Source: Vreelandella zhaodongensis (GTDB lineage Bacteria > Pseudomonadota > Gammaproteobacteria > Pseudomonadales > Halomonadaceae). From it: a stretch of 64,000 bases of DNA. Numbering within the stretch: the first letter of the stretch is position 1; every line of letters starts with the position of its first letter. Shown here one piece after another: positions 7,753-17,087 of the stretch. The position numbers and the translations under genes are program-made. Location: positions 124,001 to 188,000 of the forward strand of contig NZ_JACCDD010000002.1 of NCBI RefSeq assembly GCF_013415115.1, given 5' to 3'. The notes beneath the pieces are model-generated. The model did no database searches and was not told where the DNA came from. It was given only the letters and a program-made list of their open reading frames with translations.

Positions 7753-8645
7753 CTATTCGACGCTTTTTAGCGCTTTCAGGCATAGCTTTCTGTTTTTTCT
7801 GTTATTCAGCCTTGTTATTTGGCAATACGCTGAAGGGACAGGTGGGTATCAGCCCACAAAACTTTATCGTTGACTTAGATAGCCCCAGCAAAGTGCATGC
7901 TTACCGCTTGATGAACATGGGCCAGAGCCCCGTCCGCATTAAAGTTGATTTAATGTCATTCGAGCTCAATGAAAATAACCGAGTGGTTCCCACAGTCCCT
8001 ACCGAAGCATCGCTGGAAAACTGGATCATCGTCAACCCATTAGAGTTAACGATCCCTCCTGGCGATTCCCAGGTAGTGCGTTTTTCTATCCGGCCAGCAA
8101 TTGAGTTGCCAGATGGCGAGCATAGAGCCGCCATAATCTTTCAGCAGCTACCGACGACAGAAGAAGAGCTGCCGAGCGCATCGTCAGGTGGAGCCAGTAT
8201 GGTGTTCAAATCACTCTTCAGGTTACAGAGTGCTATCTACGCCACCGTCGGTCATATAGAACGTACTGGGTATCATCATGACGTGCGGTTGTCAGAAGAT
8301 AGCCTATGGGTTCAGGTCGAAAACACTGGCAACGGCCATATTCGGCTTTCCGGTGACTGGGCTTTATGGCCAAGCTCACAATATAACGCAACTCAGGGTA
8401 ATCAGTGGCTTAATTGGCTGGAGCTGACAAATAGTGAGCGACAGGCTAATCCACTAACTTCACCGCCAGAGCATCATGGGCGGTTGTCAGCAAATCCTGT
8501 GATGCCTTATGCCAAGCGCTGGTTGCGAATTCCCATTCCAGGGGGCATTCAGCCCGGCCGATACCACCTAGAACTCAAGGGTCAACTCAGCGACTCGCCC
8601 ATACAGCTCAGCGCCCCGCTACACGTCGGTCCAGCCGTTCGATAG
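7749..8645 (+). CDS. PapD-like periplasmic chaperone
   Basis: The 298-residue protein has a signal sequence (to about residue 27) and an N-terminal PapD-like immunoglobulin domain. It begins VGISPQNFIVDLDSPSK and continues with YRLMNMGQSPVRIKVDL, a WIIVNP strand, an IPPGDSQVVRFSIRP strand and DGEHRAAIIF. This matches the domain that donates a strand to unfolded pilus subunits. A second domain runs to the end. At nearly 300 residues it is longer than the usual 230-250. It overlaps the preceding gene by 4 bp and ends 4 bp before the usher-like gene, which supports an operon. Confidence 0.82.
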   Translation: MTIRRFLALSGIAFCFFCYSALLFGNTLKGQVGISPQNFIVDLDSPSKVHAYRLMNMGQSPVRIKVDLMSFELNENNRVVPTVPTEASLENWIIVNPLELTIPPGDSQVVRFSIRPAIELPDGEHRAAIIFQQLPTTEEELPSASSGGASMVFKSLFRLQSAIYATVGHIERTGYHHDVRLSEDSLWVQVENTGNGHIRLSGDWALWPSSQYNATQGNQWLNWLELTNSERQANPLTSPPEHHGRLSANPVMPYAKRWLRIPIPGGIQPGRYHLELKGQLSDSPIQLSAPLHVGPAVR

Positions 8646-8649
8646 CACC

Positions 8650-11244
8650 ATGGCCATCGATGTGGAGCAAGTTATTCGATGCTGGGCAACGCGGATAGCT
8701 AAAAGGTGTGGCTATGTTTTGCTTTTTCTGGCACCGCACTCCTACGTCATAGCTAACGATTCAACCTCTGCCCTGTCTTGGGTCGGTGAAGTGGACTCCC
8801 ACAATCACTTCACCACACCTGCATCTAATCATTTACCAGACGGCATTACCCTTGAACTTGCTGGCCTATTTATTAATGGCAAAGAGCATGCAATGGGCAT
8901 TGTGGGCATCAAGCTTGACGACAACACACGGCTGTTACCCTTGGATGACCTGTTAACACTGTTGGCGATAGACGCCGATGCTGTAGGGCAGGCAGTCAAA
9001 CTCACAACCCCACAAGGCCGAGTGACACTCAACCCTAATGAAATATATCAATACGACAACACTGGCTATATAGACCCCGCGTTACTAGCAGAACGCCTTT
9101 CTGCACGCATCACATGGAATCCAAGCGAATTCGCTTGGTTTGTTCAATTAGTCTGGGACGCTAGCGGAAATATAGCGACAACGCCTTTTGAAACCCTTGA
9201 ACCCGACGTACTGCCGCCTCGTTTTAGCCTTTCTCGGATTCGCGGAGAGGCTCGATTCAGGCATAGCAATGAGGAGCTTCAGCATTGGAGTTTTACTGAG
9301 CTTTCCGGTCGCGCCGAACGCACCACCTGGCAGGCTCGCCATGAGCATAACTCTCAAGGGCTAGACCGCCTGACGAACTACCATTTTCAGACCCGCTCAA
9401 ATAACTGGGCAAGTTTAATCGGCCATCAGAAGGTCTCTAGCCATTCATTACTGCCTGCCATTCATTTAACGGGTGTGCAGGCAGCTTGGTCTAACCGGCC
9501 TGATTTACTAACACACAGCGGCGCAACACAACTTTTTAATGACAGCCTTAGCCCCATACGCACGTATACAGGAGAAGGGCCACCGGGCGGCACTGCCGAA
9601 CTGCTTATCAATGGCGCAACGATAGAAAGACAGCGCATTTCATTGGATGGGGTGTTTGAGTTTACCGATATCGAGATTGGGGCTGGGCTGAATCAAGTGG
9701 AAATTAATTTATTTGAGCCATTTGAGCCCAATAGCCCCGTAAAAACACTCGATGTCAGCTCGAGAGCAAGCCAACGTATCCTTCCTAGTGGCGCCACGCG
9801 GCTTTATGCCGGCTTGGGACAGGAAGGAAACCCCCTTGACGACCAAATAACCAGCCAGGGAAGTGGTAGCGTCTTCAATGTACGACAAGCGCTAGGGGCT
9901 TCGCTCACCTTTGAGGGTGCTGCTCAAAACAGCCAACACGGGGATCAGGCAGCCGCTGGCATTATCGCTGCACTCGGGCCACTTGGCATTGCCAGCGCGT
10001 CAATTGCGGAAAGCAATCAAAAACAAGCCACACTGATAACACTGGAGGGTGATCAAAAAAACTGGTTTTGGCGCACAAGCCTAAGAGACAGCAGTGATGG
10101 CTTCTATCATCATACTGAGGCTGCTCAGCGCGATCATTATGGCCAAGTTGGCATGCGCCACGGGTCTCACTGGGAGCTTTCCCTACTCGGTCGAGAGCGT
10201 TTTGGCACAAGTAGCGCAACCTCTTATGTGCTACCTGCTGCGCGCTTTCGGCCTACCTCCAACCTAACACTGACGAGCCGTCCAGACATTGTGGGTGACT
10301 ACCAACATGAAGCTCACTGGATAGTTCAGCGTAATACCCGGTTAAGAGCGCGTAACGACAGCAGTTCTAATCAACTCGGCCTTACTCATCGTTGGTCATC
10401 TCAGTGGAGTAGCTCAGCGTCTGTTTCGCACTCGCGCCCTTCATCACGTACACAGAGCAGTATTGGCACCCGCTGGCAAGAACAAAACCCCTTTGGATGG
10501 GTTCTGAACCTGAACGTCCTTCATGGGGATAATAAAGCAGGATTTCTCATGCAGGCTGGGCGCGAGTTAATACCAGGGTTACGCTTTCGTGCAGAAGCAG
10601 AGCGCACACCGGTTGATAACCATCGATCACTGCCCCCTCAGGATACAACGGCTAGCCTAATTGTCGCTTGGGACTTTGGTTTAACAGGCGGCGGGTTGGC
10701 TCGCTTTGGCTCTAGCCGCCCAGGCCGTGGCTCACTCGGCGGTCAACTGCATGCCCCAACGGGGCACTTCGATTTATCCGATATCGCCGTAAGAGTAAAC
10801 GGACAAGTTCGTTCTCGAACGGATGCACACGGCCGCTTTAATGTTGCCAATCTCGAGCCCGGCATTTACCAGGTTGATTTAGATCAAGAGGGGCTTCCTC
10901 TAGCGCTATCAGCGCAACATCAGGTGATCAATGCCGAAGTGGCTGCAGGCGCAATAACGTCGGTCGCATTCGATAGCGAGATCCTTCTCGGTGCTGCGGG
11001 ACAAGTAACGGATCGAACAAATCAAGAAGGTATCGCAGGCGTTAACATACGTATTATTAATGCCTTTGAGCAGCCAATTGCAGATGTTAAAACAAACGCT
11101 TTTGGCTACTGGCGTGCCGATGGATTGCCCCCTGGCGACTACCAAATTGAAGCTTATGACGGCGACAAACGACTGGGTAGTCGGCCATTACAGCTAATCG
11201 AGGCGTTTGTGTTTCAGCAAAATATTGAGGTATCGAGAAGATAA
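8650..11244 (+). CDS. Usher-like outer-membrane protein with C-terminal carboxypeptidase-regulatory-like repeats
   Basis: The 864-residue protein has a hydrophobic N-terminal export signal (YVLLFLAPHSYVIA). After it comes an N-terminal domain of about 110 residues. A sandwich segment at about 310-375 (GGTAELLINGATIERQRI, FTDIEIGAGLNQVEI) resembles the plug/middle part of pilus ushers. A long stretch to about residue 690 is rich in Ser, Arg, Trp and His with alternating residues, as expected of a beta-barrel. Two tandem carboxypeptidase-regulatory-like domains (about 702-775 and 777-860) follow, the second with GYWRADGLPPGDYQIEAYD. Classical ushers end differently. With the chaperone directly upstream, an export pore for the operon's subunits is the likely role. 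Confidence 0.68.
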   Translation: MAIDVEQVIRCWATRIAKRCGYVLLFLAPHSYVIANDSTSALSWVGEVDSHNHFTTPASNHLPDGITLELAGLFINGKEHAMGIVGIKLDDNTRLLPLDDLLTLLAIDADAVGQAVKLTTPQGRVTLNPNEIYQYDNTGYIDPALLAERLSARITWNPSEFAWFVQLVWDASGNIATTPFETLEPDVLPPRFSLSRIRGEARFRHSNEELQHWSFTELSGRAERTTWQARHEHNSQGLDRLTNYHFQTRSNNWASLIGHQKVSSHSLLPAIHLTGVQAAWSNRPDLLTHSGATQLFNDSLSPIRTYTGEGPPGGTAELLINGATIERQRISLDGVFEFTDIEIGAGLNQVEINLFEPFEPNSPVKTLDVSSRASQRILPSGATRLYAGLGQEGNPLDDQITSQGSGSVFNVRQALGASLTFEGAAQNSQHGDQAAAGIIAALGPLGIASASIAESNQKQATLITLEGDQKNWFWRTSLRDSSDGFYHHTEAAQRDHYGQVGMRHGSHWELSLLGRERFGTSSATSYVLPAARFRPTSNLTLTSRPDIVGDYQHEAHWIVQRNTRLRARNDSSSNQLGLTHRWSSQWSSSASVSHSRPSSRTQSSIGTRWQEQNPFGWVLNLNVLHGDNKAGFLMQAGRELIPGLRFRAEAERTPVDNHRSLPPQDTTASLIVAWDFGLTGGGLARFGSSRPGRGSLGGQLHAPTGHFDLSDIAVRVNGQVRSRTDAHGRFNVANLEPGIYQVDLDQEGLPLALSAQHQVINAEVAAGAITSVAFDSEILLGAAGQVTDRTNQEGIAGVNIRIINAFEQPIADVKTNAFGYWRADGLPPGDYQIEAYDGDKRLGSRPLQLIEAFVFQQNIEVSRR

Positions 11245-11263
11245 TAAGGCTCTATAGGTGAAT

Positions 11264-11283
11264 GGGGCGTAACTCACCGCCCC
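11264..11283. terminator. Possible terminator hairpin
   Basis: GGGGCG (11264-11269) pairs with CGCCCC (11278-11283) over an 8-base loop between the convergent usher-like and transaminase genes. There is no T-run after it, so the call is tentative. Confidence 0.4.
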
Positions 11284-11325
11284 TACCTAATATGTTAAGC
11301 GCCGAAGTCGTTAGGTCAGCGTCAC

Positions 11326-12699
11326 TTATGCCAGCGAATCTAGAGCGGTGGCCACTGCATCAAACAGCCGCTCTAACTCAGCTTCTGTGGAGCCAAATGG
11401 AGGGCCGAACTGCAGCGTGTCACCGCCATAGCGCACGTAAAACCCAGCTTCCCATAAGGCTAAATGAGCATCTCTAGGGCGAATCGTTGGATCGCCATCC
11501 CGTGGCGTTAGCTGAATCGCGCCCGCTAAGCCATAGTTGCGAATATCAACTATGTGATTGCGGCCTTTTAGAGCGTGCAGCTTTTGTTCAAAAGCGGGCG
11601 CGATAGCACTTACTTGGGCAGGGAAGTTGTCACGCTCCATCAGCTCAAGCGCCGCTAAGCCAGCTGCACAAGCAACAGGGTGGGCGCTGTAGGTGTAACC
11701 GTGGGGAAATTCAATGGCGTGTTGGGCGCCGCCAGCGTGCATAAAGGTGTCGAAAATTTCGCTGGAAGCAATCACCGCGCCCATGGGAATAGCGCCGTTG
11801 GTGATCTGCTTGGCGACGTTCATGATATCCGGCGTAACGCCAAACGCTTCGGCACCCGTGGTCGCACCGCTGCGCCCAAAAGCGGTGATCACTTCATCAA
11901 ATATCAGCAGAATATCGTGGGCAGTACAGATCTTGCGCAGCCGATCCAGATAGCCTTTGGGCGGCACAATCACCCCTGCAGAGCCAGACATCGGCTCAAC
12001 AATTACCGCTGCAATGGTGGAGGCATCGTGCAGGGCAATTTGATCAAGTAGGGCATCGGCAAGCTCGGCACCAGTTTCAGCCTGACCACGAGTGTAGGCA
12101 TGACCAACTTGAAGTGTATGCGGCAAGTGCGTTACATCCATCAACTGACCGTAGTGTTTGCGGTTGCCACCAATTCCGCCCAGGCTGGTACCACCAATAT
12201 TCACCCCGTGATAGCCCTTGGCACGGCCAATCATGCGCGTTTTCTCAGGCTTCCCTTTTAATCGCCAGTAGGCCTTGGCCATTTTCACCGAGGTATCCGC
12301 AGCTTCTGAACCAGAGTTAGTGAAAAACACATGATCAAGCCCAGCTGGCGTGAGGCTGGCAACCTTTTCCGCGAGTTTAAACGCCAGCGGGTGGCCAATT
12401 TGAAAGCCTGGAGCAAAGTCGAGGGTACCCAGCTGTGCCGCCACGGCTTTTTGAATCTCTTCACGGTTATGCCCCGCGCCGCTGGTCCATAACCCAGAGA
12501 GTGAATCAAATAGCTTACGGCCCTGGTCATCGATGTAATAGCGCCCTTCCGCGCCGGTAATCATGCGCGGGTTGGTGCGAAAATCACGGTTCGCGCTAAA
12601 CGGCATCCAGTAGTGTTGATTGAGCCCGGCGACCGACGCGATTTCGCCGGTAGAGTGCTCTGAACCGTGGGAGGTTGTTTTGCTTTTTATTCCAAACAT
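11326..12699 (-). CDS. bauA: Beta-alanine (omega-amino acid):pyruvate aminotransferase
   Basis: Class III PLP aminotransferase of about 457 residues. WMPFSANRDF, DSLSGLWTSGAGHNREEI, DFAPGFQIGHPLAFKLAEK, FFTNSGSEAADTSVKMAKAY and GYHGVNIGGTSLGGIGGNRK follow the beta-alanine/omega-amino acid:pyruvate transaminase subfamily closely. IFDEVITAFGR and AKQITNGAIPMG contain the PLP aspartate and lysine. It would convert beta-alanine (or other omega-amines) to malonate semialdehyde, with alanine as product. The start at 12699 lies behind GGAG; in-frame ATGs at 12714 and 12738 are alternatives. It lies downstream of menE, separated by about 190 bp, and no malonate-semialdehyde dehydrogenase is adjacent. 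Confidence 0.85.
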   Translation of the reverse strand: MFGIKSKTTSHGSEHSTGEIASVAGLNQHYWMPFSANRDFRTNPRMITGAEGRYYIDDQGRKLFDSLSGLWTSGAGHNREEIQKAVAAQLGTLDFAPGFQIGHPLAFKLAEKVASLTPAGLDHVFFTNSGSEAADTSVKMAKAYWRLKGKPEKTRMIGRAKGYHGVNIGGTSLGGIGGNRKHYGQLMDVTHLPHTLQVGHAYTRGQAETGAELADALLDQIALHDASTIAAVIVEPMSGSAGVIVPPKGYLDRLRKICTAHDILLIFDEVITAFGRSGATTGAEAFGVTPDIMNVAKQITNGAIPMGAVIASSEIFDTFMHAGGAQHAIEFPHGYTYSAHPVACAAGLAALELMERDNFPAQVSAIAPAFEQKLHALKGRNHIVDIRNYGLAGAIQLTPRDGDPTIRPRDAHLALWEAGFYVRYGGDTLQFGPPFGSTEAELERLFDAVATALDSLA

Positions 12700-12889
12700 G
12701 GTGTCCAGCTCCATCACGATAAGACCTGATCTCAGCATGCGTCACCGAACACGTTTATAAAATCACGTTTTTCTTTTGTTCACGTTAGAGAATTAATACG
12801 TAATACACGCTTTTTACTTTACCAATGCGCCGCACAAACAATTGGGAAGCTGCTGATGGAGATTCTGGGGGTTGAAGCCCAAGTAGCGC

Positions 12890-14317
12890 CTAAGGACACG
12901 CCGCCGCTGGCCGTATAGCGCAGCACATATGCGTTTGCGCCAATTCAGCAAACTGCTTTCGAGAGGGCTTAAACCCACCTCCTGGCGGCCAAGCCAGCCA
13001 GGCATCGGGTACCATAAAGCCGGGTAACGCTTCACCTACCCAGGCCTTTAACGCCTGCTGTGTCACGGCCTCTCCATGCCAATCGACAAATGCCACTGGG
13101 CGCTCTCCCCATTCAGGGTGGGATACTGGCACCACCAGCGCCTGGGCGATGCTGGGGTGATCGACTAGGCGCTGCTCAATACTTTCTGGCTGAATATTTT
13201 CACCACCGGAGATAAAGCCGTTATCGAGTCGCCCTTCAACCACCAGCGCCCCGTCGGTGGTGAAATGCCCTTTGTCACGGGTAGCAAACCAGCCCTGGTC
13301 ATTAAGTGCTGGATCAATCTCACCATCATTCAAATAGCCGCAAAACAATGTCTCACCGCGCACCTGAATTTCCCCATCGACTACGCTAACGTCGCTTCCC
13401 GGTAGCGGCCTACCCACAACACCCGGTGCGGTGGGGATGCCAGTACAGACTTGGCTGGCCATCTCGGATAGCCCATAGCTAACTTTCGGTGTTAGCCCCA
13501 GCGATGTCATCTGCGCCACCAGTGGCGCGGGAATGGCCGCGCCGCCTAACAACAACTCGCGCAACTGAGTTCGCTGGGGCGTAAAGCCCGCTCTCAGCAA
13601 CCGCCATAGTTGAGTAGGCACCAGTGAAAGGTGGGTAATCGACTGCTGTTCAAGCCGTGCAGGCAGCGTCTTCGGATCGTCATCAAGAATAACCCGTCCA
13701 CCGGCCATAAAAACACGAAACGGAATAGCGTAACCGCCGATATGAAACAGCGGCAGTGACAGCAGCCAGCCACTGTTTTGGTCAAGCGGAATAAACGACG
13801 CCGAGCCACGGGCAGAGGCCAAATGATTGGCCACACGATGTAGCACTGCCTTTGGTGTGCCGCTGGAACCGGAGGTAAAAATCGTGTTGCATAGCTGACT
13901 ACCCTCAAGCACCGGCGCTTCACCAACATCGGCTTCCGCCAAGAAATCGAGGGTGATTGGCGTTAGTTCTGACGAGTCATGGTGATCACTTTCCGTTTGG
14001 CAAACGCGACCAGCCCGCAAGCGCTTGGCCAAGCCAACTTGCTGTGGAACAGGGAAAGCAGGATTAAGCGGGCAGAAAATCACCCCGGCTCGCAGACAAG
14101 CCCAGGCCAGTAGCAAAGATTCAAGCGCCCCTTTGGCGGGAACAACTAATCGATCGCCTGTCACAAAGCCATCATGAGCCAATTGCTGCGCTAAAGACGC
14201 CACGCGGCGATTAAGCGTGCGGTAACTAATCCTCACCGAGCCTGCGTCTATTGCTATATGCTCAGGTGCCTCTTTGGCCCAGTAGTGAATGGGGCAGGTG
14301 TCTATCACGCTGGGCAC
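12890..14317 (-). CDS. menE: o-Succinylbenzoate-CoA ligase
   Basis: The 475-residue adenylate-forming enzyme activates o-succinylbenzoate with ATP and CoA in menaquinone synthesis. The P-loop-like NTIFTSGSSGTPKAVLH, the middle motif YGLSEMASQ, and GWFATRDKGHFTTDGALVVEGR are visible. The C-terminal subdomain ends with GGGFKPSRKQ, which holds the catalytic lysine region. It is the last gene of the frdABCD-menBCE run, 33 bp after menC. A tail of about 14 residues (MCCAIRPAAACP) is Cys/Ala-rich and unlike the usual end, which may be a small 3' change. Confidence 0.93.
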   Translation of the reverse strand: MPSVIDTCPIHYWAKEAPEHIAIDAGSVRISYRTLNRRVASLAQQLAHDGFVTGDRLVVPAKGALESLLLAWACLRAGVIFCPLNPAFPVPQQVGLAKRLRAGRVCQTESDHHDSSELTPITLDFLAEADVGEAPVLEGSQLCNTIFTSGSSGTPKAVLHRVANHLASARGSASFIPLDQNSGWLLSLPLFHIGGYAIPFRVFMAGGRVILDDDPKTLPARLEQQSITHLSLVPTQLWRLLRAGFTPQRTQLRELLLGGAAIPAPLVAQMTSLGLTPKVSYGLSEMASQVCTGIPTAPGVVGRPLPGSDVSVVDGEIQVRGETLFCGYLNDGEIDPALNDQGWFATRDKGHFTTDGALVVEGRLDNGFISGGENIQPESIEQRLVDHPSIAQALVVPVSHPEWGERPVAFVDWHGEAVTQQALKAWVGEALPGFMVPDAWLAWPPGGGFKPSRKQFAELAQTHMCCAIRPAAACP

Positions 14318-14350
14318 TCCTGTTTACTCATGCTGAATTATCCAAACCGG

Positions 14351-15307
14351 TCAATAAAGGCGATGCAGTGAGTCAGTCTTCACTTCGCCTACGGGGTTCA
14401 TCACATGCTCGGTCAGCCAATTCCCTGTATCCAGCCCTGGGGGCTCATTGGGCGCCCACTCGCAGGCCAGTCGGGCAAGTAGGCCAAGACCCAGGTCGGA
14501 TTCAAAGCTAGAGGAGATCACAACACGTAGATGGCACGCCCGTGCCCGTTGGACGAGCGCCTCACAGGCGCTTAGCGAGCCAATCAGCGTTGGCTTGATC
14601 ACCAGAGCTCTGAGCTGCGGGTGGCAGTACCATTTCTCTTGGCGGGATAGCGTCTCATCTAGCGCAACGGCTACCCCCGTAGCCTCTGCCACGGCGATGG
14701 TGTCAGTAAAAGCAGCGCAAGGCTCTTCCAGGTAATCGATTTGCTCAAGGGTCAGGCGCTCACAAAAACGCTGGGCTTCTTCCCGCGTCCAGCCACTATT
14801 GGCATCCAGAATCAGCTTGGTGGTGGGGAGCCGCTCGCCAAGCTGTTCGATTAGCGCTAGCTCCTCTTCCATGGCATAGCGTGCCACCTTCAGTTTGAGT
14901 CTAGTTGGCGGTGACGTTTGCCAATGAGTGGCTGAAAGAGACGCCATCAGCTCCACAGGCGCGCCCTGGAGCAGCGGATAGGGCGGTTCGAGAACAGCAA
15001 GAGACGCTGGCCACGAGCGCTGGGCGCAGTCGAACCCAAACTGCACCGAAGCAAGTGCTGGGCTAACTTTCTCACCGCGTTTCAATGCAGCCATGCAGGC
15101 CAAACTCTCCGCTTCAGCTTCTGCTAGCGTTTCTAGTGAGAAGCCAGGCAGCGGGGCTATTTCTCCCCACTGCCCGTTGATAAACACCGCTAGCCCTTCT
15201 CTGCTCGCCAGCCACTTGCCTTTAAACATCAACGGCTGGCGAAATGGCAGGCAGTAGCGATAGAGCGCTAGGCTATGCCTGGAACTGTGTCTGAAAACTG
15301 GCCGCAT
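14351..15307 (-). CDS. menC: o-Succinylbenzoate synthase
   Basis: The 318-residue enolase-superfamily enzyme dehydrates SHCHC to o-succinylbenzoate. It has the KLKVA acid/base lysine strand, metal ligands in LILDANSGW, DYLEEPC and VALDETLS, and the second catalytic lysine in LVIKPTLIG. The N-terminal segment (GQWGEIAPLPGFS) is typical of MenC. The start codon overlaps the menB stop by one base (TAATG), so the two are translationally coupled. It is the middle gene of the menBCE run. Confidence 0.94.
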   Translation of the reverse strand: MRPVFRHSSRHSLALYRYCLPFRQPLMFKGKWLASREGLAVFINGQWGEIAPLPGFSLETLAEAEAESLACMAALKRGEKVSPALASVQFGFDCAQRSWPASLAVLEPPYPLLQGAPVELMASLSATHWQTSPPTRLKLKVARYAMEEELALIEQLGERLPTTKLILDANSGWTREEAQRFCERLTLEQIDYLEEPCAAFTDTIAVAEATGVAVALDETLSRQEKWYCHPQLRALVIKPTLIGSLSACEALVQRARACHLRVVISSSFESDLGLGLLARLACEWAPNEPPGLDTGNWLTEHVMNPVGEVKTDSLHRLY

Positions 15308-16167
15308 TAAGGGTTACGGGGGTAGCGGGAAAAATCCGGGCGGCGCTTTTCGTTGAAGGCGTTCCGCCCCTCCTGCCCCTCTTCGGTCATATAGAAGAGC
15401 ATGGTGGCATTGCCAGCCAGTTCCTGCAGACCGGCCTGCCCGTCGCAGTCGGCATTAAGTGCGGCTTTCAGGCAACGCAGCGCCATCGGGCTATTCTGTA
15501 GCATCTCTCGGCACCAGCGCACACTCTCTTTTTCCAGCTCTGCCAGAGGTGCTACATGGTTGACCAGCCCCATCTCCAGCGCTTGAGCGGCGCTATACTG
15601 GCGGCACAGAAACCAGATCTCCCGGGCTTTTTTCTGGCCTACAATACGCGCCATATAAGAGGCGCCGTAGCCGCCATCAAAGGAGCCGACTTTGGGACCG
15701 GTTTGGCCGAAAATAGCGTTATCAGCGGCAATGGTCAGGTCGCACATTAGATGTAACACATGGCCGCCGCCAATGGCGTAGCCTGCCACCATGGCGACCA
15801 CCGGCTTAGGACAGGTGCGAATATCGCGCTGAAAATCCAGCACATTGAGATGGTGGGTGCCCTCTTCATCCTGGTAACCACCGTAGTCGCCGCGAACGCG
15901 CTGGTCGCCGCCAGAGCAAAATGCTTTTTCACCCGCGCCAGTAAGCAAAATGACGCCAATAGCACTGTCGTGTCGCGCACGACTCAGCGCTTGAGCCATC
16001 TCGCTAACCGTTAGTGGGCGAAAGGCATTGCGCACCTCGGGGCGGTTGATAGTGATCCGCGCAATGCCGTCTCTCGACGTGTGATACAAAATATCCTGAT
16101 AGCCCTCTGAGCGATCCTGCCACTCGATAGGAGCGTAAAGTTCCGTTTCTGTAAGTCCGTCGATCAT
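15307..16167 (-). CDS. menB: 1,4-Dihydroxy-2-naphthoyl-CoA synthase
   Basis: Crotonase-fold enzyme of 286 residues, the usual length, that cyclises o-succinylbenzoyl-CoA. [47 protein letters not shown] (oxyanion hole) and [16 protein letters not shown], with the active-site Ser and Asp, are all present and MenB-specific. GAAAAAGAG lies before the ATG. It follows frdD by 112 bp with no clear terminator between them, so fumarate reductase and these menaquinone genes may share one transcript. Confidence 0.96.
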   Translation of the reverse strand: MIDGLTETELYAPIEWQDRSEGYQDILYHTSRDGIARITINRPEVRNAFRPLTVSEMAQALSRARHDSAIGVILLTGAGEKAFCSGGDQRVRGDYGGYQDEEGTHHLNVLDFQRDIRTCPKPVVAMVAGYAIGGGHVLHLMCDLTIAADNAIFGQTGPKVGSFDGGYGASYMARIVGQKKAREIWFLCRQYSAAQALEMGLVNHVAPLAELEKESVRWCREMLQNSPMALRCLKAALNADCDGQAGLQELAGNATMLFYMTEEGQEGRNAFNEKRRPDFSRYPRNP

Positions 16168-16279
16168 GCCAATCTCTTTTTCTTTGTCAGGTTCTATTAG
16201 TTAGGCTCTATTAATGGTTCAAGTGCGATTGCTTAGAGGCATAATGTTCTACTGTGTGATACCAGATCTAGAAGCGCAT

Positions 16280-16678
16280 TTAACGCAGCATGCCAGCCAC
16301 CACTAAACCTAGCGCCAAAACACTCAGTAAGGCGGCTGCACCGTACATCAGTTTTTTATTAAGTATGTCATTGCCCACGCTGATATCAAACAGCCCGTGG
16401 CGCAGGCGGTGGGCGGCATGAAATAACGGCAAGCAAACCACCGCGCCAACAAACAGAAAGCCCGGCACACTAAACAGCAGATTGGACGCCCGCTCATAGC
16501 TCAGCGCCCCAGCAGGCAGCAGGCCAAGGGGCAGGCAAATGGCAATAAATAGAATGACGGCGGGCAAGATAACCGCAAAGCATACGCCGCCGGCACTGAA
16601 CAGGCTCCACCAGAGTGGTTCATCAAAAGCTTGTTTATGCTGGGGACCGTGTTCGTTTATAGCTAGTTTTTCCATCAT
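16280..16678 (-). CDS. frdD: Fumarate reductase membrane anchor subunit D
   Basis: The 132-residue protein has three hydrophobic spans (starting near WWSLFSAGGVCFAV, LLFSVPGFLFVGAVV and GAAALLSVLALGLVV) and the FrdD-typical HAAHRLRHGLFDI loop between spans 2 and 3. With FrdC it anchors FrdAB to the inner membrane and provides the menaquinol site. The start chosen at 16678 overlaps the frdC stop by one base (TAATG). A longer in-frame start at 16735 would lie inside frdC. Confidence 0.93.
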   Translation of the reverse strand: MMEKLAINEHGPQHKQAFDEPLWWSLFSAGGVCFAVILPAVILFIAICLPLGLLPAGALSYERASNLLFSVPGFLFVGAVVCLPLFHAAHRLRHGLFDISVGNDILNKKLMYGAAALLSVLALGLVVAGMLR

Positions 16679-17073
16679 TACGCCCTCCCCAATAGCCAGA
16701 AAAATAGCAGTGCAACAGCCACTACACCTGCCCACTGACCAGCGACAATGGCCTTATCAGGCAGGCTATGTCCAGCGATGCGTAGCGGCATTACACGAGG
16801 AAACAGCACAAAGAAGGTCGCGGCGTGAAACAGGCTAGCGGCCAGCGCTAAAAGGTTCAGCAGCAGCACAATGGGGGAGCCCATAAAGGCAATCCACCCC
16901 TGCCAGCTATCCGCCCCCTGAAGTAGGGCAACCATACCGGCCAGTAAACACAGCGTGAAAAACACCAGCGGCAGTACCGTGGCTTCGCGCAGCATATAGA
17001 GCTTAAAAAACCGGTGTTTCAGCCACCAGTTGCGTTTCAGTGGTGGCAGACGTTGTGATGATGATTTATGCAT
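16678..17073 (-). CDS. frdC: Fumarate reductase membrane anchor subunit C
   Basis: At 131 residues the protein matches the E. coli FrdC length exactly when started at the ATG at 17073, which has GGGGAG eight bases before it; an ATG at 17091 overlaps the frdB stop and adds six residues. The N-terminal RNWWLKHRFFKLYMLREAT and the mid-protein LALAASLFHAATFFVLFP are FrdC hallmarks, with three transmembrane spans. With FrdD it forms the quinol-oxidising anchor of the E. coli-type fumarate reductase. Confidence 0.93.
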   Translation of the reverse strand: MHKSSSQRLPPLKRNWWLKHRFFKLYMLREATVLPLVFFTLCLLAGMVALLQGADSWQGWIAFMGSPIVLLLNLLALAASLFHAATFFVLFPRVMPLRIAGHSLPDKAIVAGQWAGVVAVALLFFWLLGRA

Positions 17074-17087
17074 GATCTTTTCTCCCC

